This document shows, piece by piece, positions 16,903 to 26,180 of a stretch of 64,000 nt of DNA. This DNA comes from DUPQ01 sp964563155 (GTDB taxonomy: Bacteria > Bacillota > Clostridia > DUPQ01). The DNA is taken from the NCBI GenBank assembly GCA_964563155.1, contig CAZLVL010000009.1:48561-112560 (forward strand). The letters are read 5' to 3'. The first letter of the stretch is position 1. The number at the start of each line of letters is the position of its first letter. The position numbers were made by a program, and so were the translations under genes. The notes under the pieces were generated by a model. That model made no database searches, was not told where the DNA came from, and was given only the letters and a program-made list of their open reading frames with translations.

Positions 16903-18201
16903 ATGAATATCTTAATTAAAAATGCAGATGTACTTACAATGGATCCTGATAACATGCTAGTTTTGAATCAGGTTATATGTATTGAACAAGGCCACATTAC
17001 CTTTATAGGTGATGAAGAGCCTTTGTTTTTTATACCTCAAAAAATAATTGATGCTAGAGATAAAATCATTATGCCAGGCTTAATTAATTCTCATACCCAC
17101 TGTGCTATGACCTTAATGAGAAATAGGTCCAATGATCTTCCTCTTGAAACCTGGTTAGAAGAGGCGATTTTCCCAGTAGAAGCCAAATTAAATCCCGACC
17201 ATGTATATAAAGGGGCTATGCTGGGTATAGCAGAAATGATAAAGGGGGGAACAACCTCCTATTTAGATATGTACTATTTACATGAAGCATCAGTGGAAGC
17301 CATAAAAGAAACAGGTATAAGGGCTAATTTATCCTATGGGGTTTCTACCTCATCAAAGGTAAAAGAATTAGGTAAAGTAGGTGCCTATAAGTACTGTAAA
17401 GACTTTCTTTTAGAAAAAAGAGGCCTCTTTGGTAATAGACTTAACACATCCATAGAAGTTCACTCTGTCTACTTGGTAGATTATGAGGAGTTGGCCCTTT
17501 CTGCAAAATTGGCTAAAGAAACCAATTCAATTATTCATATTCATCTTCATGAAACACAAAATGAGGTAGAAAACTGCATCAAAAGATATGGTAAAACCCC
17601 ACTTCAAGTATGTGAAGAAGTAGGGCTTTTGGAAAATAGGGTAACAGCTGCCCACACAGTCCATGTAAATGACGAAGATATGCAGCTTATGAGAGATAGA
17701 GGTGTTGTACCTGTTCATAATCCTTCTAGTAATATGTTTTTAGGTTCTGGTTTTGCAAATATACCAAAAATGTTGGAAATTGGTATAAAGCCAGCCCTTG
17801 GTACCGACGGAGCTGCCAGTAACAACACCTTAAACATGTTTAAAGAGATGCATTTAGCAGCCCTAATACACAAGGGCTATAACTTTAATAGTTCAGCAAT
17901 TAAGGCTTTAGACGTGCTCAAAATGGCTACAGCCAATGGAGCCTTAGCTTTAGGCTTTGATAAAATTGGAGTATTAAAGAAAAATATGGAAGCAGACCTT
18001 ATCATGATAAAAAAAGATTCATTAAACATGACCCCTTATCACGACCCCATATCTGCTTTAGTCTACAGTGCATCTGCTTGTGATGTTGATACAGTTATGG
18101 TTAAGGGTAAGTTATTAATGAAAGATAGGGAGCTTCTAACCATAGACGAAGAAAAGGTTAAATTTGAAGCCAGTAAAGTCTCTAGAGACTTGTATACATA
18201 A
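16903..18201 (+). CDS. mtaD: 5-methylthioadenosine/S-adenosylhomocysteine deaminase-type amidohydrolase
   Basis: The protein is an amidohydrolase barrel with the metal-binding HTHCAMT, HIHLHET, HTVHV and the catalytic aspartate in GTDGAASNN. It fits the MtaD/SsnA/TrzN family, in which the NSHTHCAMTLMR start and GTDGAASN are typical. These deaminate MTA, SAH or related purines. It lies 47 bp after lysA with no terminator between. The exact nucleoside is not proven. Confidence 0.85.
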   Translation: MNILIKNADVLTMDPDNMLVLNQVICIEQGHITFIGDEEPLFFIPQKIIDARDKIIMPGLINSHTHCAMTLMRNRSNDLPLETWLEEAIFPVEAKLNPDHVYKGAMLGIAEMIKGGTTSYLDMYYLHEASVEAIKETGIRANLSYGVSTSSKVKELGKVGAYKYCKDFLLEKRGLFGNRLNTSIEVHSVYLVDYEELALSAKLAKETNSIIHIHLHETQNEVENCIKRYGKTPLQVCEEVGLLENRVTAAHTVHVNDEDMQLMRDRGVVPVHNPSSNMFLGSGFANIPKMLEIGIKPALGTDGAASNNTLNMFKEMHLAALIHKGYNFNSSAIKALDVLKMATANGALALGFDKIGVLKKNMEADLIMIKKDSLNMTPYHDPISALVYSASACDVDTVMVKGKLLMKDRELLTIDEEKVKFEASKVSRDLYT

Positions 18202-18284
18202 CTTGTAATGCTTGGCAGTTTAATTAAAGACGACTTTTAAAATATATAATATTTATCTTGCTTTTTTAGAATCAAAGGAGTAAA

Positions 18285-18341
18285 TTGAAAAGTGGAAGTA
18301 TTTTTCTTCCACATTTTTTTACGAGAGAAGGGATTTTGTGA
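18285..18341 (+). CDS. Possible 18-codon leader peptide upstream of the antiporter
   Basis: A TTG-started mini-ORF has AAAGGAG four bases upstream and encodes a short hydrophobic/basic peptide ending REGIL. A perfect hairpin lies inside the ORF, so ribosomes translating it would open that hairpin. Its stop codon overlaps the GTG of the next mini-ORF. This is a leader or attenuation candidate seen only as sequence pattern. Confidence 0.35.
   Translation: MKSGSIFLPHFFTREGIL
18292..18320 (+). terminator. Intrinsic terminator or attenuator hairpin
   Basis: GTGGAAG (18292-18298) pairs perfectly with CTTCCAC (18306-18312) and is followed by ATTTTTTT. It follows mtaD but also lies within the small leader ORF ahead of the antiporter. 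Confidence 0.75.
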
Positions 18342-18421
18342 AAAGCAATTTTATGAACATAAATTTAAGAAATAGGCTCTTTTTAAATGACCAAAAAACT
18401 AAAGAAAGGCTAGTTATTTAG
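18338..18421 (+). CDS. Possible 27-codon small ORF directly before the antiporter gene
   Basis: The GTG start has GAAGGG just upstream and overlaps the stop of the preceding mini-ORF (GTGA). The peptide (start KSNFMNINLRNRLF) ends two bases before the antiporter ATG. It could couple translation of the antiporter to the leader. No homologue is recognised. Confidence 0.35.
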   Translation: MKSNFMNINLRNRLFLNDQKTKERLVI

Positions 18422-18423
18422 TT

Positions 18424-19629
18424 ATGGATATATTATTAAGTTTGACTTTAGTAATGGCTTTAGGTCTTTTGATGACAAGGTTAGTAAAACCTTTAGGCTT
18501 ACCCAATGTAACTGGTTATATAGTAGCTGGTTTATTAGCAGGACCCTTTTGTTTTAAGTTTATAACAGAAGAATCTCTTGAGGCCTTTTCAATAATAACT
18601 ACAGTGGCTCTAGGTTTTGTGGCTTTTTCCATAGGTGGTGAATTTAAACTTGATTACTTAAAAAGATTAGGTAAAAAAGTTCTGATTATAACTTTTGTAC
18701 AAGCAATAATGACAGTAATAGTAGTAGATTTGGTCCTAATTATAGTTGGCCTATTTGTACCAGGCTTTGATTTACCCTTGGTTCTACTTTTAGGTGCCAT
18801 TGCTACAGCCACAGCACCAGCAGCTACTTTAATGGTGGTTAGACAATACAAAGCAAGAGGCATTGTAACAGAAACTTTATTGCCAGTGGTAGCAGGAGAC
18901 GATGCCATTGGCCTAATTATATTTTCCTTATCTTTAGCTATAGCAAAGGCTTTAACTTCAAATCAGGGAATAACCATAAAAACAGCCCTTTTAATGCCCC
19001 TATGGGAAATATTCATGTCTTTATTAATAGGTGGCCTTATAGGTTATGTATTGGCTTTATCTATGAAAGTTTTTAAATCAAGGGCTAATCGTATTAGCTT
19101 AATTATAACTGTGGTAATTGGGGGAGTAGCACTAAGTAATTTATTAAACCTATCTGCTCTTTTGACCTGTATGACAATTGGAGCTGTTTATGCAAATCTA
19201 TTTAGAGATTTGCATAGGGTCTTGGAAGTTTATGACAGGTGGACACCTCCTTTATACCTACTATTCTTTGTAATATCTGGTGCAGAATTGGATGTAAGAA
19301 TGATTGTTTCAGTAGGTCTTTTAGGTGCTTTGTATCTAATATCTCGGGCTATTGGCAAATATTTTGGTGCATATCTAGGAGCTCATCTAGCAAATGCTGA
19401 TGAAAATGTAAAAAAATATTTAGGATTAGCTCTTTTGCCTCAAGCAGGGGTAGCTATAGGTATGTCTCAAATAGTAATGGCTCAATTACCTGAATATGGT
19501 GGACCAGTTAGAACGGTAGTGCTTTGTGCGACCTTAATTCTTGAATTGGTAGGTCCTTTATTAGCTAAGGTGGCCTTAAGTAAATCTGGTGAGATTCATA
19601 AGGATGAGTTTGTAAAAAGAGAGGCCTAG
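18424..19629 (+). CDS. Monovalent cation:proton antiporter (CPA2 / NhaP-KefB family)
   Basis: The 401-residue protein is almost wholly membrane-embedded, with about 12 helices. The family region around GYIVAGLLAGPF, the ion-site aspartates in VVAGDDAIGL and the late LPQAGVAIGMSQ segment match Na+/H+ or K+/H+ antiporters. There is no C-terminal TrkA domain. It follows two small ORFs and a hairpin that may regulate it. Ion specificity cannot be read from the sequence. Confidence 0.88.
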   Translation: MDILLSLTLVMALGLLMTRLVKPLGLPNVTGYIVAGLLAGPFCFKFITEESLEAFSIITTVALGFVAFSIGGEFKLDYLKRLGKKVLIITFVQAIMTVIVVDLVLIIVGLFVPGFDLPLVLLLGAIATATAPAATLMVVRQYKARGIVTETLLPVVAGDDAIGLIIFSLSLAIAKALTSNQGITIKTALLMPLWEIFMSLLIGGLIGYVLALSMKVFKSRANRISLIITVVIGGVALSNLLNLSALLTCMTIGAVYANLFRDLHRVLEVYDRWTPPLYLLFFVISGAELDVRMIVSVGLLGALYLISRAIGKYFGAYLGAHLANADENVKKYLGLALLPQAGVAIGMSQIVMAQLPEYGGPVRTVVLCATLILELVGPLLAKVALSKSGEIHKDEFVKREA

Positions 19630-19687
19630 CATAAAGACCATATAGTTTATTTCATATGTCTATGTTAAAATCAAATGGGTGATTAAA

Positions 19688-20719
19688 ATGCAATATGAAA
19701 TAATTAAAAAGCAAGCTCTGCTAAATGAAAAGGGACAACTTAATGAAGCTGGTTATGCAAAAGACCTAATATTAACCTATGATAGACAAAAGATTAAAGC
19801 CAATCCTTTAAGAATAAAAGAGTGGGACTATTATCTAATAGGGAATAATAAATATGCTCTAGCCTTAACCATTGCAGATAATTCATATATGGGTCTAGAT
19901 TCTCTTTCTTTCATGGATTTTGATAAAAAATGGTCTCATACCAAATCCTATATGGCCTTTATGACTAAAGGCAAGAAGAATATGCCCTCTACATCTGCCT
20001 TTGGAAACACTGTTAGTTTTGGTAAAAACTACTCTCTTTCTTTTATGGCTGATAAAGATAAAAGGGTGCTTAAAGCGGAATTTAAAGACTTTATGGATAA
20101 AATCCCTCTTACAGCCTACATAATTCTAGACAATGATAAAAAAGACTCCATTGTAAAGGTTACTCCTTTTTTAAAGGATCCCTTAGCCTTTTATTACAAT
20201 CAAAAGATAAATTGCTTAAAAGCTGAAGGCTATGTGGACTTTAATGGAGTAAGATATGATTTTAAAAAAGAAGATTCAATGGCAGTTCTAGACTGGGGTA
20301 GAGGAGTCTGGACCTACAAAAATACCTGGTATTGGGGCTCAGCTTCAGGTTATGTGAACAAGGAGCCTTTTGGATTTAATATTGGCTATGGCTTTGGTGA
20401 TAACTCTAAGGCTAGCGAAAATATGATCTTTTACAAGGATAAGGGCCATAAAATTGAGGATATTACTTTTGAAATACCCATGAAGGATAATAAAGAGGAC
20501 TTCTTATCTCCATGGAATATTAAAAGCTCAGACAAACGATTGGATATGAAGTTTTATCCCATTTTAAATAGAAGTGCCAGCGATTCAGCTGTAATTATTA
20601 AAAGCCAACAAAACCAAGTATTTGGGCGTTTTGAAGGAGAGGCAGTTTTGGATAATAGTGAGCGAATAAAATTCAAAGACTTGGTAGGCTTTGCTGAAAA
20701 AGTTTTTAATAAATGGTAG
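19688..20719 (+). CDS. DUF2804 family protein
   Basis: About 343 residues match the DUF2804 pattern: an N-terminal QALLNEKGQLNEAGYAK segment, a central ADNSYMGLDSLSFMDF and the WYWGSASG region. The family is widespread in Clostridia but has no assigned function. I use ATG 19688 with GGGTGAT upstream rather than the GTG inside that site. It overlaps the region just before rhaA, so the two may be co-expressed. Confidence 0.8.
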   Translation: MQYEIIKKQALLNEKGQLNEAGYAKDLILTYDRQKIKANPLRIKEWDYYLIGNNKYALALTIADNSYMGLDSLSFMDFDKKWSHTKSYMAFMTKGKKNMPSTSAFGNTVSFGKNYSLSFMADKDKRVLKAEFKDFMDKIPLTAYIILDNDKKDSIVKVTPFLKDPLAFYYNQKINCLKAEGYVDFNGVRYDFKKEDSMAVLDWGRGVWTYKNTWYWGSASGYVNKEPFGFNIGYGFGDNSKASENMIFYKDKGHKIEDITFEIPMKDNKEDFLSPWNIKSSDKRLDMKFYPILNRSASDSAVIIKSQQNQVFGRFEGEAVLDNSERIKFKDLVGFAEKVFNKW

Positions 20720-20742
20720 AATATACAAAACAGGAGGGATTT

Positions 20743-22011
20743 ATGTACAGTATTGAAAAAGCATATAAGCAAGCAAAAGAGTATTATAAGCAATATGGTA
20801 TTAATACAGATAAAATTATCAAAATGTGTGACCGCGTACCCATTTCTATCCACTGCTGGCAAGGGGATGATGTAGGTGGTTTTGAAAAAAGTGCTAGTGA
20901 CTTATCTGGTGGTATACAAGTAACTGGAAACTATCCAGGAAAAGCAACTTCTGCCAAAGAATTAAGAGATGATTTAGACTTTACAATGAAGTATGTACCT
21001 GGAACAAAAAGAGTAAACCTTCATGCCAATTATCAAGAAGCTGATTCTTTTGTAGACAGAGATGCAATAGGACCAGAACATTTTTCCAAATGGGCCGACT
21101 GGGCTGTAGAAAAGGGTATTGGCCTAGATTTTAATCCAACATATTTTTCACATCCTTTGAGTGAAAATGGAACTCTTTCCAATGCAGATGAAAAGATTAG
21201 AGAGTTTTGGATAAAACATGGTATTGCAACTAGAAGAATAGGTGAATATTTTTATGAAAGAACAGGAAAACCTTGTTTCATAAACCACTGGACACCTGAT
21301 GGTGCTAAAGAAACACCTCATGATAGCTTATCTCCCAGATTGAGACTTAAAGATTCTTATGACCAAATATTTGAAGCTACGAAGGATATTAAAGGAGTAG
21401 TAGATGGAATTGAAAGTAAATTATTTGGAATAGGTTTAGAAAGCTACACAGTAGGAAGCTTTGAGTTTTGTATTGGCTATGTAATGGATAAGAAAAAGAA
21501 TCACATAATTCTTACTCTAGATACTGGCCACTTCCATCCAACAGAAATGGTTTCAGCAAAACTATCTGCAGTGTTTACCTTTAAAAAGCAATTAGCCCTT
21601 CATGTAAGTAGACCTGTTAGATGGGATTCTGACCATGTAGTAGCTTTTGATGATGAAACTAAGACAATTTTTGAAGAACTATATAAAATGAACAAGCTTG
21701 ACCAAACATATATTGGAACAGACTATTTTGATGCTTCAATCAACCGTATAACCGCTTGGGTTACTGGTCAAAGAAATGCTAGAAAAGCCCTTCTATATGC
21801 TATGCTACAACCAATTGACATGTTAGATGAAGCAGAGAAAAAAGGTGATATTTCTTTCATGTTTGCAGCAAGAGAAGAATTCAAATCTGCACCCTTTGGA
21901 GCTGTTTGGGATTATTACTGTGAAAAAAATGGAGTAAAAACAGGACTAGACTGGATAAGAGACATTCAAAAATATGAAGAAGAAGTTCTATCCAAGAGAT
22001 CTTCCTATTAG
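20743..22011 (+). CDS. rhaA: L-rhamnose isomerase
   Basis: RhaA converts L-rhamnose to L-rhamnulose. The opening (KMCDRVPISIHCWQGDDVGGFE) and the metal-site histidines in HANYQEAD, LDTGHFHP and the SDHVV region match this family. ATG 20743 with AGGAGGG is the start; a longer reading from 20713 runs through that site and the previous gene. Length is about 422, close to the usual 419. No rhaB, rhaD or transporter is adjacent, which is unusual for rhamnose genes. Confidence 0.92.
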   Translation: MYSIEKAYKQAKEYYKQYGINTDKIIKMCDRVPISIHCWQGDDVGGFEKSASDLSGGIQVTGNYPGKATSAKELRDDLDFTMKYVPGTKRVNLHANYQEADSFVDRDAIGPEHFSKWADWAVEKGIGLDFNPTYFSHPLSENGTLSNADEKIREFWIKHGIATRRIGEYFYERTGKPCFINHWTPDGAKETPHDSLSPRLRLKDSYDQIFEATKDIKGVVDGIESKLFGIGLESYTVGSFEFCIGYVMDKKKNHIILTLDTGHFHPTEMVSAKLSAVFTFKKQLALHVSRPVRWDSDHVVAFDDETKTIFEELYKMNKLDQTYIGTDYFDASINRITAWVTGQRNARKALLYAMLQPIDMLDEAEKKGDISFMFAAREEFKSAPFGAVWDYYCEKNGVKTGLDWIRDIQKYEEEVLSKRSSY

Positions 22012-22055
22012 TTCCAATGATTAAAGTAAATGCATTAAATAAGAAGTGAGTTTTA

Positions 22056-22916
22056 ATGGGTGAGCACATGGGATTGACTATTATAGATACTTATCCTGAA
22101 ATGATGTCACTCATTGAAAAGATGGGAGATACATTTCAAAAACCAGCATGGGAACAATATTTAGAAGATATTTCATCAGAACTACTTCTAAAGGTAACTA
22201 AAGATAGTAGTGATTATGACTATGAGAATGAAATTCTTCCTGTTATGAATTTACTGCTTGGTCATATGGAAAAAATAGAGAAAGCTCACCAATCTTTTCT
22301 TACTATAATAGAGGATCTTGATATTAAGATTATGACAAAAACAGGTTCAGCTTTACAAGCTCAACTTGTTTTTTATATTGGATTATGTAATGGCGCAGGA
22401 TGGGTTACAACCCTTGATGGAAAACCTACAGTGTTACTTGGTGTGGAGAAGATTATTGAGCTCAACTGGTATGATAAAGAAACTATGACTGCATTAATTT
22501 ATCATGAGTTAGGACATGTTTGGCATAATTCTGTTGGTAGTCTACAGAGTAAAACATCAACTATGGGTGAGAAGTATATTAAGCAATTGGTCAATGAAGG
22601 CATAGCCATGTACTTTGAACAACTTCTAATTGAAGACTTCAACTACTATCATCAGAATGTAAATGGTTGGTTAGATTGGTGTATTGCCCACAAAGATGAG
22701 CTTGACCTTGAATTTTTGCGTCGATTAAAAACAAATAGCAGTGCACAAGACTTTTTTGGGGACTGGCAAAAATATAAAGGACAATCAGATCTAGGTTATT
22801 TTATTGGCTGCAAGTTTGTCAAATGGATGTTAGAAAAAAAGCCATTGAAAATGATTGCCAATATGGATACTGAGAATGCATATAAAGAGTTTCAAAAATA
22901 TGTGGAAGAAAGATGA
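22056..22916 (+). CDS. Predicted gluzincin-type zinc metallopeptidase
   Basis: The 286-residue cytoplasmic protein has the zinc motif HELGH (HELGHVWHN) followed about 30 residues later by NEGIAMYFEQ, whose glutamate could be the third ligand. This pattern suits DUF2268-like peptidases. The first 100 residues are helical and not recognised. There is no signal peptide. ATG 22056 is used; an alternative ATG at 22068 has GGTGAG close by. The target is unknown. Confidence 0.65.
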   Translation: MGEHMGLTIIDTYPEMMSLIEKMGDTFQKPAWEQYLEDISSELLLKVTKDSSDYDYENEILPVMNLLLGHMEKIEKAHQSFLTIIEDLDIKIMTKTGSALQAQLVFYIGLCNGAGWVTTLDGKPTVLLGVEKIIELNWYDKETMTALIYHELGHVWHNSVGSLQSKTSTMGEKYIKQLVNEGIAMYFEQLLIEDFNYYHQNVNGWLDWCIAHKDELDLEFLRRLKTNSSAQDFFGDWQKYKGQSDLGYFIGCKFVKWMLEKKPLKMIANMDTENAYKEFQKYVEER

Positions 22917-22924
22917 TAAAGTTT

Positions 22925-22964
22925 GACCACACCAGAATTTGTATCTAGTGTGGTCTTATTTTGT
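22925..22964. terminator. Bidirectional terminator between the peptidase and beta-galactosidase genes
   Basis: GACCACAC (22925-22932) pairs perfectly with GTGTGGTC (22948-22955), flanked by T-rich sequence on both strands. It sits between convergent genes. Confidence 0.8.
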
Positions 22965-22988
22965 TAATTTTTAAAAAATTCCTATTAT

Positions 22989-25900
22989 TTACTTAACATG
23001 TCTTAACTTATACATAAGGTGCTCATCTATAATGCTTTGATCATATGGAGCAAAGGTAAACTTAAATGAATTAGGGTTAGTAAAGAGTAGGTAGTCATCA
23101 AGGGGGATAGGACCACAGGAGTTGGTACCAACACCGCTTTGTCTGTAATCAATGTTTAGATAAATACTTCCATCTCTTTCTAATTGATATTTGTGTTTTG
23201 TGTATTCCATTTGTTTTGCATCATAGTAGTGGGCACTGAAGCTAAAGGTATCTAGACCTCCAAAGAAGATTCCTTGGCCTAGGGTATTTTTTAGGCTAAA
23301 CCATCTAGTATCAGTTCTATTGGCACTATCTTGAGGCTTTTCATAGTGTTCTGACATGTCTTCTACTAGACCTTCATAAATTCCTAATACAGCACTTTCT
23401 TTAAAGTCTTCATAGTTTAGGTGGAAGCCTCTACCAAACCACTTGATATATTCATATTCATCAGGAACTTGCATAGCTATTCCAAATCTAGGCAGGAATA
23501 ATTCATTCCATGCTCCGTCCTTGTATTGGAATTCTTTAAGTTGGTTCAAAGGTTCATATGAGGATTCAACTGTCACTTGTCCATTTGTAAATACTGTAAA
23601 TGTACTTGTAGTTTGCAGCACAGGTTTCATGGTGGTAGCACCAAAGACAGAAGTTACAGAAAAACTTGCTTGCTTATCACCTTTTTCAAAAGAATAGGAG
23701 TCAATTCTTCTTACTAGTCTATCTAAGCCATATTTCTTCCAGGTGTTTTTGACATGCATATCATTGTCTGTAGGAGCCCTGTAAAAGTCTTCAAGAAGTC
23801 CTTTTCCAATAATGTATTCATTTCCTTTATAGGAGTAGGAGTTTAAGGTTCCATATACTTTAGAGAAGGATAACTTAAAGTCTTGTCCAAGAACTAGATA
23901 TTCAGTCTTGGTTTCTATATACATAAGTTTACTCTTGTCAGCAGGTGCTTTGTATTCAAACTTTTCATCCAAAATCAGTTGAGATCTGGAAACTTCATAG
24001 CCTTTTTCTGCATAAGTAGTACCATCTTTTAGCTCAAAATAGAAGGTGAGTTGGACATCACCAAGAATATTAGCGTCAAAGTCTAAGTTGAAGTATTTTG
24101 TTTCTTGAGGCATTAAGTTAAAGTCTTTTATTACACCTGTATTTACAACTAATCCATCCTTTGTTAGCTCATAATAGGCTTCCAGGTTGGAGGTATCTAA
24201 AAAGTCCTGAACGTTTTTAATAGCAACTGTATTGGTTTGTTTTTTGTATTCTAAAAGTTTAACCGGTTCATAAACTTTTCTTAACTCAATTAGGGCTGCT
24301 TTGGGTATTCTATCTGCTGTTGTGTAGCCATCTTGACAGAAGTTTGAATCATTGGGATAATCTCCAAAGTCTCCACCATAGGCCATAAAGGGATCTCCAT
24401 CTTCTGAATAGGCTAGTATTCCATGATCTGTCCATTCCCAAACACAACCACCCATAAGCCTTGGATACTTATATATAATGTCCCAATATTCTTTTAGGCT
24501 TCCAGGACCAGAACCCATGCCATGGGCATATTCACACAAGAAGAAAGGTCTTTTTTCTTGCATAGCACCTTGTCTGTCTAGTTCATCTTGTTTTGTATAC
24601 ATTTCTGATACAACATCAAAGACTGGGTCTGTTTTGCCTTGTTCAAAATGTATTGGTCTGTCATCAACACTTCTAATGTAGTCAATCATGGAAAGATGGT
24701 TTTTTCCAAATCTTGTTTCATTACCTAAAGACCACATAATGATAGATGGATGATTTTTATCTCTTTCTACCATTCTTTGAGCTCTACTTACAAAGTGTGC
24801 TTCCCATTCAGGTTTGTCTGAAAGGTCATAATCAGGATCTGAATAGTGGAAACCATGGGTTTCAATATCTGCTTCATCTATAACATAGAGTCCATATTGG
24901 TCACATAATTGGTATAAGTAGGGGTCATTGGGATAATGGGCTGTCCTTATAGCATTTATATTATGTCTTTTCATAAGAACTACGTCATTTTCCATAACAT
25001 CATAAGAAACATAGTGACCGGTTAGGGCATAGGTGTCATGCCTATTAGCACCTTTTATCTTTACTGGAGTATTGTTAATCATAAAGACTCCATCTACTAT
25101 AGATATGCTTCTAAAACCTACTTTAACAGTTCTAATATCACAAACCTTACCTTTAGCATCTTTTAGGCTCATTACTAGGGTGTAGAGGTTGGGTGTTTCA
25201 GCTGTCCAAGGTAGTACTCCTTCTATATGCATATCTATAAAGTTTTCTTTGGATGTAACACTAAATACTTGCTTGTCATTGGTATCAAAAAGTTCAAATT
25301 GAACTGAACAAGCTTTATCTGTAACTGTTTCTACCTTAACTGAAATATCTTTAAGGCTTGTTTTAACAGAAAAATCATAAATAGAGTTTTTATCCACTGA
25401 ATAAGCATAAACTTCTCTAAAGATACCAGAATGCCTAAAAAAGTCTTGGTCTTCCAAATAGCTGGTTGCACTTAGCTTGTAAACTGAAACTGCTATTAGA
25501 TTTGCTCCAGTGTGAACAAATTGAGTAATATCAAACTCTGAAGGCATATGGGAGCCTTGTGAATAGCCAACTTCTTTTCCATTTACATAAAGAATAAATG
25601 AAGAGTTAACTCCACCAAAATGTAAAATTGTTTTTCTTTCTTCAAAACTAGTAGGTAAAACAAAGATTGTTCTGTAAAGGCCTACTGGGTTTTCATCTGG
25701 AATATGGGGGGGATCCATAACATAGGGATATTTTACATTGATATAGTTGGGCATATCATAGCCTAATGCCTGCCAAGAAGAGGGAACTGGGATAGAGTCC
25801 CAATACTCATCGTTAAAATCTTCTGAATAGAAATTCTCTGGCACATCATACTCATTGGCACAAAATTTAAATTCCCACTTGCCATTAAGTAGGTGAAAGT

Positions 25901-26021
25901 AGGGGGATAAGCCTCTTTTATCAAGTTTTGCATCATTAATATCTGAATAAGGTATAGAGGTTGCTCTAGGTTTTAAGACCCCTTTGCCTATGATGGACAC
26001 GTCCTTGTGATAGTTCTTCAT
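22989..26021 (-). CDS. lacZ: Beta-galactosidase, GH2 family (LacZ type)
   Basis: The protein of about 1010 residues has the LacZ order: sugar-binding domain, Ig-like domain, TIM barrel and C-terminal small-chain domain. The acid/base glutamate is E435 (SLGNETRFG) and the nucleophile is E497 (FFLCEYAHGMG). There is no signal peptide, so it should hydrolyse imported beta-galactosides in the cytoplasm. I set the start at ATG 26021, which has GGAGG six bases upstream; a TTG at 26033 lies inside that site. No transporter or regulator adjoins it. Confidence 0.95.
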   Translation of the reverse strand: MKNYHKDVSIIGKGVLKPRATSIPYSDINDAKLDKRGLSPYFHLLNGKWEFKFCANEYDVPENFYSEDFNDEYWDSIPVPSSWQALGYDMPNYINVKYPYVMDPPHIPDENPVGLYRTIFVLPTSFEERKTILHFGGVNSSFILYVNGKEVGYSQGSHMPSEFDITQFVHTGANLIAVSVYKLSATSYLEDQDFFRHSGIFREVYAYSVDKNSIYDFSVKTSLKDISVKVETVTDKACSVQFELFDTNDKQVFSVTSKENFIDMHIEGVLPWTAETPNLYTLVMSLKDAKGKVCDIRTVKVGFRSISIVDGVFMINNTPVKIKGANRHDTYALTGHYVSYDVMENDVVLMKRHNINAIRTAHYPNDPYLYQLCDQYGLYVIDEADIETHGFHYSDPDYDLSDKPEWEAHFVSRAQRMVERDKNHPSIIMWSLGNETRFGKNHLSMIDYIRSVDDRPIHFEQGKTDPVFDVVSEMYTKQDELDRQGAMQEKRPFFLCEYAHGMGSGPGSLKEYWDIIYKYPRLMGGCVWEWTDHGILAYSEDGDPFMAYGGDFGDYPNDSNFCQDGYTTADRIPKAALIELRKVYEPVKLLEYKKQTNTVAIKNVQDFLDTSNLEAYYELTKDGLVVNTGVIKDFNLMPQETKYFNLDFDANILGDVQLTFYFELKDGTTYAEKGYEVSRSQLILDEKFEYKAPADKSKLMYIETKTEYLVLGQDFKLSFSKVYGTLNSYSYKGNEYIIGKGLLEDFYRAPTDNDMHVKNTWKKYGLDRLVRRIDSYSFEKGDKQASFSVTSVFGATTMKPVLQTTSTFTVFTNGQVTVESSYEPLNQLKEFQYKDGAWNELFLPRFGIAMQVPDEYEYIKWFGRGFHLNYEDFKESAVLGIYEGLVEDMSEHYEKPQDSANRTDTRWFSLKNTLGQGIFFGGLDTFSFSAHYYDAKQMEYTKHKYQLERDGSIYLNIDYRQSGVGTNSCGPIPLDDYLLFTNPNSFKFTFAPYDQSIIDEHLMYKLRHVK

Positions 26022-26180
26022 GAAAGCCTCCAATAAAAATAATATTATATTTATAATACCATAAACTAAAAAGTTTAACCTTATGGATTTGACGAAGTCA
26101 ATTGAGGGTAGTAGAATAAAGGTGCAAATTTCAATTGAATATTTTCTGATTTTTTTGTTGTGTTAAATTGGAGGCTTTAC

